From Paremcibacter congregatus (lineage in GTDB: Bacteria > Pseudomonadota > Alphaproteobacteria > Sphingomonadales > Emcibacteraceae), in NCBI RefSeq assembly GCF_006385135.1, contig NZ_CP041025.1:2511501-2575500 (forward strand): a stretch of 64,000 nt of DNA, given 5' to 3'. Under the pieces are notes generated by a model. It did not search any database. It was given only the letters and a program-made list of their open reading frames with translations, and had not been told where the DNA came from. A program made the position numbers and the translations under genes. Position 1 is the first letter of the stretch. Every line of letters begins with the position of its first letter. This document shows positions 17,222 through 25,415 of this stretch, one piece after another.

Positions 17222-17496
17222 CATAAATGATTTATTTCAAGAAGTTTTATACTCACGGTGCAAAATTCACTCTGATTTTACGATCCCTCGCTGAAAAAAA
17301 GACCTGCATTGTCTCTTGGCCTGACCTGAATTTTCGACCAAAATCATAGGCCAGATCCTCGGTACGGCCTCATTCCCGGCCAAAAAAAATCCTTGACAGG
17401 CTTGTAGTTATCAGGCCATTGACATAGGGGGAGTGTCGTCACTAGGGTTCCATTCACGCATGCTCCGGAATATTTCAGTTAAGGAAGGCAATATTT
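17222..17496 (+). promoter_or_regulatory. intergenic region upstream of the GntR regulator
   Basis: This stretch, part of a 331-bp gene-free gap, has no TGTGATCACA copy. TTGACA occurs twice (17393-17398 and 17419-17424). The second, with TAGGGT 18 bp downstream, is the better though weak promoter for the regulator. I see nothing else. Confidence 0.4.
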
Positions 17497-18186
17497 TTGT
17501 CACAGGACGCCACCATGCCGGTTAAAGACAGTACAGATCGCAAGATTACTTATGAAACGGTCTACCAAAGCCTGTATGACTCCATCATTACAGGTCGTTT
17601 TGAGCCTGGAAAAACGCTGACAATCCGCGGTCTTGCTGAAGAACTGGACGTCAGCCCCATGCCGGTGCGCGAATCCATCCGCCGGCTTGTCGCCCTTGGG
17701 GCACTGGAAATGCAGACCACCCGGCGGGTCGCTGTCGCCGAAATGACCGAGAACCGCTATCGCGAAATCGTCACGGCGCGTATTCTGCTGGAGCCGGAAA
17801 TCTCGGCCCAGGCCATCGCCCACAGCACCCCGGCCCTGATCCGCAAACTGGAAACCATTGATGACGAGATCGAGGCTGCCCTGGATCGCGGTGATGCCGA
17901 CGCCTATAGCCTCAAGAACTGGGAATTCCACTTCACCCTCTACCGGGCGGCACACTGCCCGATCATGTTGCGCCTGATTGAAAGTATCTGGCTGCAATTC
18001 GGGCCGTTCATGCGCATTATTGTCGGCCGCCTCGGCACGTCATATATGGTGGATCAGCATATCAATGCCATCACCGCCCTGAAGAACAAAGACGAAGACG
18101 CCCTGCGGGAAGCCATTCGCCAGGACATCTATGACGGCATGGATCGCATCGGTAAAAAGTTGCTGGGCCATACTGCGACACAATAG
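17497..18186 (+). CDS. GntR-family (FCD) regulator of the polyamine genes
   Basis: The 229-aa protein has an N-terminal winged helix-turn-helix (about residues 20-80; RGLAEELDVSPMPVRESIRRL) and a C-terminal all-helical FCD ligand domain. In that domain Asp/His candidates for metal or acid binding are seen in NWEFHFTLYRAAH and DQHINAITAL. The start is a TTG at 17497, chosen because AGGAAGG lies 8 nt upstream. The first ATG (17515) has no spacing-correct site. It lies between the amidotransferase/amidohydrolase unit and puuB. All TGTGATCACA palindromes in the window flank it, so it is the likely repressor of the regulon. It has no copy in its own promoter. Confidence 0.9.
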   Translation: MSQDATMPVKDSTDRKITYETVYQSLYDSIITGRFEPGKTLTIRGLAEELDVSPMPVRESIRRLVALGALEMQTTRRVAVAEMTENRYREIVTARILLEPEISAQAIAHSTPALIRKLETIDDEIEAALDRGDADAYSLKNWEFHFTLYRAAHCPIMLRLIESIWLQFGPFMRIIVGRLGTSYMVDQHINAITALKNKDEDALREAIRQDIYDGMDRIGKKLLGHTATQ

Positions 18187-18263
18187 GCCTTTTCCGGCCG
18201 ATCATTCCTGAACAAAATTTCTTCTGCCCCATACCCCGCGTTCCGGTTCGTAAAAGTTTACCC

Positions 18264-18309
18264 TTGACAAATGCACTTTGTGATCACAAAATAAAATAAT
18301 GTGATCACA
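18264..18309 (+). promoter_or_regulatory. puuB promoter with GntR operator copies 4 and 5
   Basis: TTGACA (18264-18269) and CAAAAT (18287-18292) are 17 bp apart. Operator copy 4, TTTGTGATCACAAA (18277-18290), overlaps the spacer and -10. Copy 5, TGTGATCACA (18300-18309), lies with its centre exactly 21 bp further on, two helical turns, so two dimers could bind side by side. Confidence 0.8.
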
Positions 18310-18337
18310 AATAAATGTTCTGTCGAGGAGTGTATGA

Positions 18338-19645
18338 ATGATCGACAATCACGGCCCGCAGCCGTCAGATTTTGACCAACATCCAAAATCTTACTATGTT
18401 GATACAGCCAATAGGCAATCAACCTATCCCCGAATTGACGGGGATCAAACCTGTGATATTTGTGTTGTTGGCGGCGGCTTTACCGGCCTGTCCTCCGCGC
18501 TGCATCTCAAAGAACTTGGCTATGATGTGATCCTGCTCGAAGCCCGCAAAATCGGCTGGGGCGCCTCTGGACGCAACGGCGGTCAGCTGGGATCCGGCCA
18601 ACGGGTCGGTCAGGATACTCTGGAAAAATTAACCGGCAAGGACGGCGCCCGCCTGTTGTGGGATTTAGGGGAGGATTCGAAACAACTCGTCAAAGACCTG
18701 ATCGCAAAACATAATATATCCTGTGATTTGAAACCCGGCGTTCTGCATACCGCCCACAAAAAACATTATCAGGATGACTATCGTCAGGAAGCAGAAAAAC
18801 TTCAAACCCACTATGATTATGATCAGATCCGCTTTGTCGATGCAGACGAGATGGCCGATATGCTGGGCATGCGCAGCTATCACGGCGGCACACTCGATAT
18901 GGGGGCGGCTCATTTACATCCCTTAAATCTGGCCCTGGGCCTGGGGGATGCCTGTGCCAAAGCCGGGGTGAGGCTGCATGAATATAGCCCCGTCTCCTCG
19001 TATGAGGAAAAAGATCGGATTACGCTACATACCCCGACCGGTCGGGTCGTGGCGGATCAAATCGTCCTGGGCTGCAATGGGTATCTTGGTAATCTCGAAC
19101 CCCGCCTTGCTGGCAAGATCATGCCGATCAACAATTTTATTGTCGCAACAGAACCCCTGAGTGAAGAACGGGCCCGGCAGATCAACCGTGATGATGTCGC
19201 CGTGGCGGATTCCAAATTCGTCATCAACTATTTCCGCATGTCCGCAGATCATCGACTGTTGTTTGGCGGCGGAGAGAATTACACCCCTGGTTTCCCCAAG
19301 GATATCGCCGGTTTTGTCCGCAAATACATGCTTGAAATTTACCCTAGCCTGGATGATGTCGCGATCGACTATGCCTGGGGCGGCGCTCTGGCCATCACCA
19401 TGAACCGCCTGCCCCATATCGGCAAACTGGGCCAAAATATTTATTACGGTCAGGGGTTCTCCGGCCACGGTGTCGGCATGGCGACCCTTGCCGGCAAAAT
19501 TATGGCGGAGGCCATCCACGGGCAACAAGACAATTTTGATGTCTTCGCCAATCTACCGACCTACCCCTTTCCCGGAGGCCGCCATCTCAGGTGGCCCATG
19601 ATGGTATTGGGCATGATGTATTACGCAATTAGAGACAGGATTTAA
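18338..19645 (+). CDS. puuB: gamma-glutamylputrescine oxidase-type FAD oxidoreductase
   Basis: This 435-aa FAD enzyme of the DAO family is expected to oxidise gamma-glutamylputrescine to the aldehyde with release of ammonia and H2O2, the second Puu step. The dinucleotide-binding motif is at about residues 43-52 (VVGGGFTGLS), followed by GWGASGRNGGQ, which is typical of PuuB. The C-terminal flavin contact is GQGFSGHGVGMATLAGK. It is preceded by two GntR operators and followed after 26 bp by a TonB-dependent receptor gene. The product would feed the PuuC-type dehydrogenase on the other side of the cluster. Confidence 0.92.
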   Translation: MIDNHGPQPSDFDQHPKSYYVDTANRQSTYPRIDGDQTCDICVVGGGFTGLSSALHLKELGYDVILLEARKIGWGASGRNGGQLGSGQRVGQDTLEKLTGKDGARLLWDLGEDSKQLVKDLIAKHNISCDLKPGVLHTAHKKHYQDDYRQEAEKLQTHYDYDQIRFVDADEMADMLGMRSYHGGTLDMGAAHLHPLNLALGLGDACAKAGVRLHEYSPVSSYEEKDRITLHTPTGRVVADQIVLGCNGYLGNLEPRLAGKIMPINNFIVATEPLSEERARQINRDDVAVADSKFVINYFRMSADHRLLFGGGENYTPGFPKDIAGFVRKYMLEIYPSLDDVAIDYAWGGALAITMNRLPHIGKLGQNIYYGQGFSGHGVGMATLAGKIMAEAIHGQQDNFDVFANLPTYPFPGGRHLRWPMMVLGMMYYAIRDRI

Positions 19646-19671
19646 ATAACAATATATAAGGGAGTGATAAT

Positions 19672-21987
19672 ATGAAGAAGGGAAAATACACTATGAAACC
19701 GATCCGTAAAATATGGGTGACAACCGCCTTGACCGCGAGCCTGTTTGGCCTGACGGGAGGAATGACCGCCCAGGCCGCCGAAGGCGACGCCATCACCATA
19801 GATGAGATCATCGTTTCTGCCCAGAAAAGAGATCAGTCTATTCAGGACGTACCGATAGCGATTTCAGCCTATGACGCCAATTTTATCGAAAAAACCAAGC
19901 TCGATGATGTCAAGGACATGATCGATTTCACCCCAGGCTTTGCCGGCAAGACAAAAGACAGCTTTGTTGATGCCATTTCCATTCGCGGCATTGTCACCAA
20001 TAGCTTCGGCGCCGCCGTTGACCCATCCGTCGGCATCTTCAAGGATGGCGTCTATCAGGGCAGGACGGGGTCTGCAATCACCAGTTTCTTTGATGTGGAA
20101 CGCACCGAAGCTCTGCGCGGACCGCAGGGCTTTTTATTTGGACGGAACGCCAGTTCCGGCGCCGTCAGCATCATGACCAAGAAGCCAGATCCCGAAAAAA
20201 GTGACGGTTATGTTCACGCAGGGATCGGCGAACGCAACCACATTGAACTTGATGGGGCCGTCAATATCCCGCTCAATGATCAATGGGCCGTTCGGGTGGC
20301 GGGTTATTACCTGACCGAAGACGGTTATGTGAACAATATCTTTTACCCGGAAGATGATGATCTGCAGTCTCAGGATAAAGGGGCCGGCCGTATCTCCCTC
20401 GGCTATCGCGGGGATCGCCTGGATATGACCCTGATCGCCGAATATGAAAACCGCAAACAATCCGGCTCCGTCTATCGGGCATTGGAAGATGATGAAACAT
20501 TCGACATTCTCGGTGTCAGCATGCGGGGGGCCCGGAATGAAGTCGACAGCGATCTGCGCGATGACAAGGACGATGGCAATGTCTACAGCTTCACCGCCCT
20601 GCTCGATTGGGACCTGAATGACATGACCCTATCCTCAATCACCGGCGTCCGAACCTATGACTATCAATATGCCGAAGATTTTGACGGTGCCCCATTTCGC
20701 TCCAACCATTATTTTCAGGATCAGGAAGGCGACTACTACAGCCAGGAAATTCGTCTGGTTTCCTCTTCTGAAAACCGCCTGACCTGGTATGCCGGCGTTT
20801 CCGCCTATCAGGAAGAAATCAAAGTGTCCTTCTCTCAGGTTGCCGACGAAGAACTGATGTGCGCCGTCTACGAAGAAACCACCTGTGAAGACGCTTACGG
20901 CGAATTCACCGCCAACCCCAACGGTCTGGTGGAAAATAATGATGTGGAAGGCACTTATAAAGGCTGGGGTGCGTATGTCGACGTCACCTACGCCGCTACA
21001 GACAAACTCGAACTGAGTGTCGACCTGCGGTATACCTATGACAAAAAGGATTTCGGCCTCAGTATTCTGCCGGTGGAAAGTGAGCTCGGCCCCTATTACG
21101 CCTTCGGCTATACCACCAACGGCTTTGTCCGCGGCAGCAAAAGCTGGGATGACTTTACCCCACGCTTCGTCGCCCGCTACGCCGCCACCGACGATCTTAA
21201 TCTGTGGGCCAGCATCACCCGTGGATATAAATCCGGCGGCTTTGGCTCCTTTGGCCTGGATATCCCCACCGGCCCCGGCGAAGACATCTTTGAGGTGATC
21301 AATGATGACGGCACAGTACCCGACGGCACAAAACTCACCGTCTTTGAACCGGAAACCTTGTGGAGCTATGAAGCAGGCCTGAAAGCCAATATGGTCGATA
21401 ACCGCGTCCAGATGGCAGTCAACGCCTATTATTATGATTTCAAAAACCTGCAGGTTAGTTTCTTTGATGAAGACCTCAACAATACGGTTGTCGAAAATGT
21501 AGGTCAGGTAGACGGTTATGGCGTTGAAGCCACCCTGCGCGCCCTGCCCAGTGAATATATCGACATGCTGATCGGCGCCGCCTACAGCAAAACCGACATT
21601 CAGGGCACCGGTCGCATCTGTGATGATTGTGATGGCAACCGCCTGACAAATAATCCGGAATGGACCTTCACCGGGGTGATCAATGGTCATTATCCCCTAA
21701 AAGCCGGTGAAATCTTTTCCACCCTCGAATTCCGTTACCAGAGCAAAGTATATGGTGGCTTCGAGAATGAAGATCGTTATTCAGTTGAGGGATACGCCAA
21801 CTTCAATTTGCGTACAGGCTATGAATCCGATCAGGGCTGGAATGTATCGCTTTATGTGGAAAACCTGTTCAACCAGTTCCACTATGACGCCGTCTCGGCC
21901 GCTGAACTGCCGATCCCTGGCCACAACATCGGCCCGGCCCGGCCCCGGACCTTCGGCATTGACGTCACCATGAAATTCGGTGACTAG
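19672..21987 (+). CDS. TonB-dependent outer-membrane receptor in the polyamine regulon
   Basis: The 771-aa protein has a signal peptide (about residues 1-36, ending near MTAQAAEG), a plug domain beginning ITIDEIIVSAQKRDQSIQDVP (a TonB-box-like start) and a C-terminal 22-strand barrel ending in the usual aromatic-rich strand (VTMKFGD). It has no N-terminal STN signalling domain, unlike the other two receptors in this window. AAGGGAG precedes the ATG at 19672. Co-transcription with puuB under the GntR operators suggests uptake of a polyamine conjugate, gamma-glutamyl compound or peptide. The ligand cannot be read from the sequence. A strong terminator follows. Confidence 0.9.
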   Translation: MKKGKYTMKPIRKIWVTTALTASLFGLTGGMTAQAAEGDAITIDEIIVSAQKRDQSIQDVPIAISAYDANFIEKTKLDDVKDMIDFTPGFAGKTKDSFVDAISIRGIVTNSFGAAVDPSVGIFKDGVYQGRTGSAITSFFDVERTEALRGPQGFLFGRNASSGAVSIMTKKPDPEKSDGYVHAGIGERNHIELDGAVNIPLNDQWAVRVAGYYLTEDGYVNNIFYPEDDDLQSQDKGAGRISLGYRGDRLDMTLIAEYENRKQSGSVYRALEDDETFDILGVSMRGARNEVDSDLRDDKDDGNVYSFTALLDWDLNDMTLSSITGVRTYDYQYAEDFDGAPFRSNHYFQDQEGDYYSQEIRLVSSSENRLTWYAGVSAYQEEIKVSFSQVADEELMCAVYEETTCEDAYGEFTANPNGLVENNDVEGTYKGWGAYVDVTYAATDKLELSVDLRYTYDKKDFGLSILPVESELGPYYAFGYTTNGFVRGSKSWDDFTPRFVARYAATDDLNLWASITRGYKSGGFGSFGLDIPTGPGEDIFEVINDDGTVPDGTKLTVFEPETLWSYEAGLKANMVDNRVQMAVNAYYYDFKNLQVSFFDEDLNNTVVENVGQVDGYGVEATLRALPSEYIDMLIGAAYSKTDIQGTGRICDDCDGNRLTNNPEWTFTGVINGHYPLKAGEIFSTLEFRYQSKVYGGFENEDRYSVEGYANFNLRTGYESDQGWNVSLYVENLFNQFHYDAVSAAELPIPGHNIGPARPRTFGIDVTMKFGD

Positions 21988-22012
21988 AAATACCCCCCTA
22001 AACAACAGAAAA

Positions 22013-22036
22013 GGGAGCCTCCGGGCTCCCTTTTTT
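22013..22036 (+). terminator. rho-independent terminator after the receptor gene
   Basis: GGGAGCC (22013-22019) and GGCTCCC (22024-22030) with a 4-nt loop, followed by six T residues, 25 nt after the stop codon. Confidence 0.92.
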
Positions 22037-22062
22037 CATGTCTATTTTCCACCATCCATGAT

Positions 22063-23931
22063 TTAGCCGCCCTGCTCCTCGACTGCACGATAAGCGGCGT
22101 CGAAGGCGGCATTGACATAGGCAGAAGCCTCGGAATCAGAATTGGCGATCGAAACGCGTCCCATTTTCTGCCGGCCAATAATATGCGGACCAGCGTGTTT
22201 CCCATCAACCCAGTCCCAAGGCTCCCACAATTCATTATACTCATAGGCATAACCATGGGGCCAACGGTTGACCGTTATCGCCGCGATATCATCATCGAAA
22301 TTGAACCCATATGGCCCGAGAATGGCTTCGAGATGCCGGCGGATTTCTGTCTCGTAATCTGCGAAGCTCATATTATAGATATCATGCCGACCTTGACGAT
22401 GTTGTTCTCGGGCAGACAACCCTTCTCCCTGGCGCAAGGGCGTATGCACCATATGCAATAGAATAGGCTGGTCCGGCGTAGACGAAAAATCATAACCTCC
22501 CATACTGACCGGGAAATCCAACACCATATCATGAAAAAAACCATGGGGAGCATGGACCGCGGAACAACCTGCACGCTTAAAGGCGCGCCAATTGGTCAAG
22601 GCAACATTAATGTAGGTCAGCGGTACTTTCTCGGGAAACTTCAGCGCTTCAATTTGCTTCTCCGGCATGTCCGGGCAAATATGCGGCAGAATATTATTAT
22701 TGCAGGCCATGATCACATGGCGCGCTCGCACTTTTTCGACCTCCCCTTTCTGTAGATAAAAAGCATCGACAGCCTCACCATCTGATCTATTCTCTACCTT
22801 CACGACTGTCGCGCTCAATCGGATGCGAACCATTGAAGTGGGTTGATCCAGCTGCCCATAATCAAATTTTGACCGAACGATATCCTCCATCGTCCTACCT
22901 TGCGCGGTTTCAGGAATAAGCCGCCGCACCAGCAGGCGCGCCAAACTAGCGTTCCCGTCGGGAAAGTGAAAAATATACGGTTGATCCCAGCTATAGGTTT
23001 TAGGCACCGGCCCAAGCTCCATAGCGTCAAAACCTGGCATCTCGAGACGGTAGGCTTCCAGCGCCGAGAGGGCGTCGAATCCAAGTCCCCAAAAACCGGC
23101 GTGAATATTACGCAACAGAGAGATGACATCCTCCGGCATGCGGGCATGGTCCCGCAAGAAACCCTCATAGCTGACGCTTCGCAACAAGGTAATTTTCTCC
23201 GCCGTCTCGTTTCCCGCGAGATAGTCCTCCTGACCCCGCCATAAATAACGCAGCGCGTTTTTATCTTCCGGTGACAGCGGGTAGCGGTTGATAATGTGGT
23301 CCACAGCCCCCTCATCCGCCTCATAGAAATTATCCTCGAGACGAGCCGCCTCGAAATGGGCTTTGTCGAAGAAGATTTTCTCCGTCATCTGATGTTTTTG
23401 GTAAAAATCCTGATCGTAATAACGATAAAAGCGATCAACCTCCACCCCAAGATCCACCAAGATTTGTTGAGCCTGCGGAGAATACAGTGCCGGTCCATCT
23501 ATGGACTGGCTGCCGCCGTAGCCAATAAGCGTCTTGCCGTTGACCTTAAATTCATTGCGCTTGGCATGCCCACCAAAATCATCATGATTATCCAGCAGAA
23601 GGATGCGCGCCTCGGGATTCTTCTGAAGGTATAAATGTGCGCTCGCCAGTCCGGAGAGACCCGCGCCCACAACAATCAGATCATAAATTTCATCCGTGAT
23701 CGTAGCGGGCTCGGGCCAGATATTCCCTTCCCAGGCCAGCGCATGTGCCGCCTCAAAAGATCCCTTATGATTACCGCGCATCCCCGTGAGACCGGGCGGG
23801 TAAAATTGCCCTGACACCGGCCCATTCGCCAGGACAGAAAAAGGCGACACCACCCCACCGGGCGTGAGCCCCAAGGCGACGCCGCCGATGAAGTCCCGTC
23901 GGGTTATGCCGTCCCCTTTATAATCTGTCAT
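22063..23931 (-). CDS. spermidine dehydrogenase-like flavoprotein with Tat signal
   Basis: The 622-aa protein resembles SpdH-type spermidine dehydrogenases in size and layout. It has a twin-arginine signal (ITRRDFIGGVALG, residues 9-21), an FAD-binding motif at about residues 86-96 (LIVVGAGLSGLAS), and the NAD(P)-binding/amine-oxidase-like pattern through the C-terminus (NSDSEASAYVNAAFDAAYRAVEE). SpdH cleaves spermidine to 1,3-diaminopropane and 4-aminobutanal, the latter a substrate of the PuuC-type enzyme nearby. The Tat signal suggests the periplasm. It lies 11 bp after an omega-aminotransferase gene on the same strand, so the pair may split spermidine and process the resulting amines. Confidence 0.82.
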   Translation of the reverse strand: MTDYKGDGITRRDFIGGVALGLTPGGVVSPFSVLANGPVSGQFYPPGLTGMRGNHKGSFEAAHALAWEGNIWPEPATITDEIYDLIVVGAGLSGLASAHLYLQKNPEARILLLDNHDDFGGHAKRNEFKVNGKTLIGYGGSQSIDGPALYSPQAQQILVDLGVEVDRFYRYYDQDFYQKHQMTEKIFFDKAHFEAARLEDNFYEADEGAVDHIINRYPLSPEDKNALRYLWRGQEDYLAGNETAEKITLLRSVSYEGFLRDHARMPEDVISLLRNIHAGFWGLGFDALSALEAYRLEMPGFDAMELGPVPKTYSWDQPYIFHFPDGNASLARLLVRRLIPETAQGRTMEDIVRSKFDYGQLDQPTSMVRIRLSATVVKVENRSDGEAVDAFYLQKGEVEKVRARHVIMACNNNILPHICPDMPEKQIEALKFPEKVPLTYINVALTNWRAFKRAGCSAVHAPHGFFHDMVLDFPVSMGGYDFSSTPDQPILLHMVHTPLRQGEGLSAREQHRQGRHDIYNMSFADYETEIRRHLEAILGPYGFNFDDDIAAITVNRWPHGYAYEYNELWEPWDWVDGKHAGPHIIGRQKMGRVSIANSDSEASAYVNAAFDAAYRAVEEQGG

Positions 23932-23942
23932 CCTTTACCCCT

Positions 23943-25259
23943 TCATTGAATGGTCGCCAGAATATCATCCAGAGTATTCGTAATAAAGTCAATCTGCTCC
24001 TCTGAAATGATCAGCGGTGGCGACAGGGCAATGATGTCCGCCGTGGTCCGGATCAGCAGTCCCGCATCAAACGCCTTGAGATAAGCTTCAAAGGCGCGCT
24101 CTCCCGCTTTGTCTTCCCTGGGCTGCAACTCGATCGCCCCGACAAGACCGATATTGCGCACATCAATTACCGCATCATGCCGTTTCAGACTGTGAATGGC
24201 CTTTTGCCAATAAGGCGCCAGATCACGGGCTCGACCAAACAGGTCTTCCTGACCATAAACATCCAATGTAGCAATCCCCGCTGCACAGGCCAGCGGGTGC
24301 CCGCTATAGGTATAGCCATGAAACAGTTCGATCATATTTTCCGGGCCCGTCATCATTGCCTCATGAACCCTGTCGCTGACCATCACAGCTCCCATCGGCA
24401 CTGCCCCGTTGGTCAGGCCCTTCGCCGTGGTGATCAGGTCCGGCTGCACATTGAACCGCGCGGCGGCGCAACTGTCTCCCAGACGACCAAAGGCCGTGAT
24501 CACTTCGTCAAAAATCAGCAGGATATCATGGGCGCTACAAATTTCACGCAGCCTTTCCAGATATCCTACAGGCGGCACCAACACCCCGGCAGAGCCTGCC
24601 ATAGGCTCGACAATCACTGCCGCAATGGTATGGGCGCCGTGCAATGCGATCAGGTCCAGTAACCGTTCCGCCTTATCGGCGCCATGGGTCGGTTGCCCCT
24701 CAGAAAAAGCGTTCTTCGACAGATCATGGGTATGGGGCAAATGATCCACTTCCGACAACAACGGCCCAAAGGCCTGCCGGTTTGGCATAATTCCCCCCAC
24801 AGACAAGCCACCGAAGTTAACCCCGTGATAGCCTTTTTCCCGACCGATCAGTTTAATTTTCTCCGGTTTGCCGCGGGCTTTCTGATAGGCGCGGGCAATT
24901 TTCAACGCCGTATCAACAGATTCTGATCCGCTGTTGGTAAAGAAGGCATGGTTGAGATCACCCGGGAACAGCTGCGCCAACCGTTCTGCAAATTCAAATG
25001 CCAGACTATGGCCCGCCTGAAAGGCCGGGGAATACGTCATTTTATCAACTTGAGATTTAATTGCGCCGTTGATTTTATCATTGCCATGACCGGCGTTGAC
25101 ACACCACAGGCCGGCGCAACCATCCAGAATCTGCTGGCCATCTTTGGTCGTGTAATACATGCCTGCGGCGGATTCTATAATCCGGGGGTTTTTCTTAAAA
25201 GCGCGATTGGGCGTAAACGGCATCCAATAGGCGCTTGTATCTTTATCAAAGACGGTCAT
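23943..25259 (-). CDS. class III omega-amino acid--pyruvate aminotransferase
   Basis: The 438-aa PLP enzyme has the motif IFDEVITAFGRLG with the cofactor-binding Asp and TTAKGLTNG with the Schiff-base Lys near residue 284. The N-terminal AYWMPFTPNRAFK is characteristic of the beta-alanine/omega-amino-acid--pyruvate group. The preferred amine is uncertain. Beta-alanine, from 1,3-diaminopropane, or GABA would fit the adjacent spermidine dehydrogenase. It is transcribed from a promoter (25295-25324) overlapped by repeated TTATTTTC/GAAAATAA half-sites, probably under the control of the PuuR-like protein encoded just upstream. Confidence 0.9.
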   Translation of the reverse strand: MTVFDKDTSAYWMPFTPNRAFKKNPRIIESAAGMYYTTKDGQQILDGCAGLWCVNAGHGNDKINGAIKSQVDKMTYSPAFQAGHSLAFEFAERLAQLFPGDLNHAFFTNSGSESVDTALKIARAYQKARGKPEKIKLIGREKGYHGVNFGGLSVGGIMPNRQAFGPLLSEVDHLPHTHDLSKNAFSEGQPTHGADKAERLLDLIALHGAHTIAAVIVEPMAGSAGVLVPPVGYLERLREICSAHDILLIFDEVITAFGRLGDSCAAARFNVQPDLITTAKGLTNGAVPMGAVMVSDRVHEAMMTGPENMIELFHGYTYSGHPLACAAGIATLDVYGQEDLFGRARDLAPYWQKAIHSLKRHDAVIDVRNIGLVGAIELQPREDKAGERAFEAYLKAFDAGLLIRTTADIIALSPPLIISEEQIDFITNTLDDILATIQ

Positions 25260-25277
25260 GCTGATCAGTTCCCTATA

Positions 25278-25308
25278 TTATTTTCTCCTCCCGAAGTATA
25301 GAAAATAA
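25278..25308. promoter_or_regulatory. candidate PuuR-type operator, proximal pair
   Basis: TTATTTTC (25278-25285) and GAAAATAA (25301-25308) are exact inverted copies 15 bp apart. They flank the -10 and start point of the aminotransferase promoter. Confidence 0.5.
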
Positions 25309-25324
25309 GGATATTGACCATCAA
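25295..25324 (-). promoter_or_regulatory. promoter of the aminotransferase-spdH unit
   Basis: Minus-strand TTGATG (25324-25319), 18-bp spacer, TATACT (25300-25295). The spacer contains one TTATTTTC half-site. Confidence 0.6.
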
Positions 25325-25328
25325 GCCG

Positions 25329-25360
25329 TTATTTTCACAAACGCAAGCCATTGAAAATAA
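25329..25360. promoter_or_regulatory. candidate PuuR-type operator, distal pair
   Basis: A second inverted pair TTATTTTC (25329-25336) and GAAAATAA (25353-25360), 16 bp apart, immediately upstream of the -35. All four half-sites share the identical 8 bp. Confidence 0.5.
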
Positions 25361-25379
25361 ATAAAAAGGAAAAATAATC

Positions 25380-25395
25380 GTTTATTATAATAAAC
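25380..25395. promoter_or_regulatory. 16-bp AT-rich palindrome
   Basis: GTTTATTATAATAAAC is a perfect palindrome between the aminotransferase promoter and the end of the PuuR-like gene. It could be another operator, or part of a terminator for puuR. The evidence does not decide. Confidence 0.35.
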
Positions 25396-25415
25396 ACACA
25401 CCCAGAAACTACTTT

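Noticed and set aside
14448-18309. TGTGATCACA copies read as CRP/FNR sites
   Set aside because: CRP-type sites have a 6-bp gap between TGTGA and TCACA. Here the halves are directly joined, and the copies are restricted to one gene cluster with a GntR regulator.
20635-21690. Long open frame opposite the TonB receptor gene (about 350 codons), and similar antisense frames at 15975-17006, 31495-32568 and 47413-48507
   Set aside because: They mirror the codon bias of strong genes on the other strand and show no domain, start signal or plausible composition.
22704-22718. TGATCACA-like palindrome within the spermidine dehydrogenase gene
   Set aside because: It lacks the leading TG, lies inside coding sequence and is far from a promoter.
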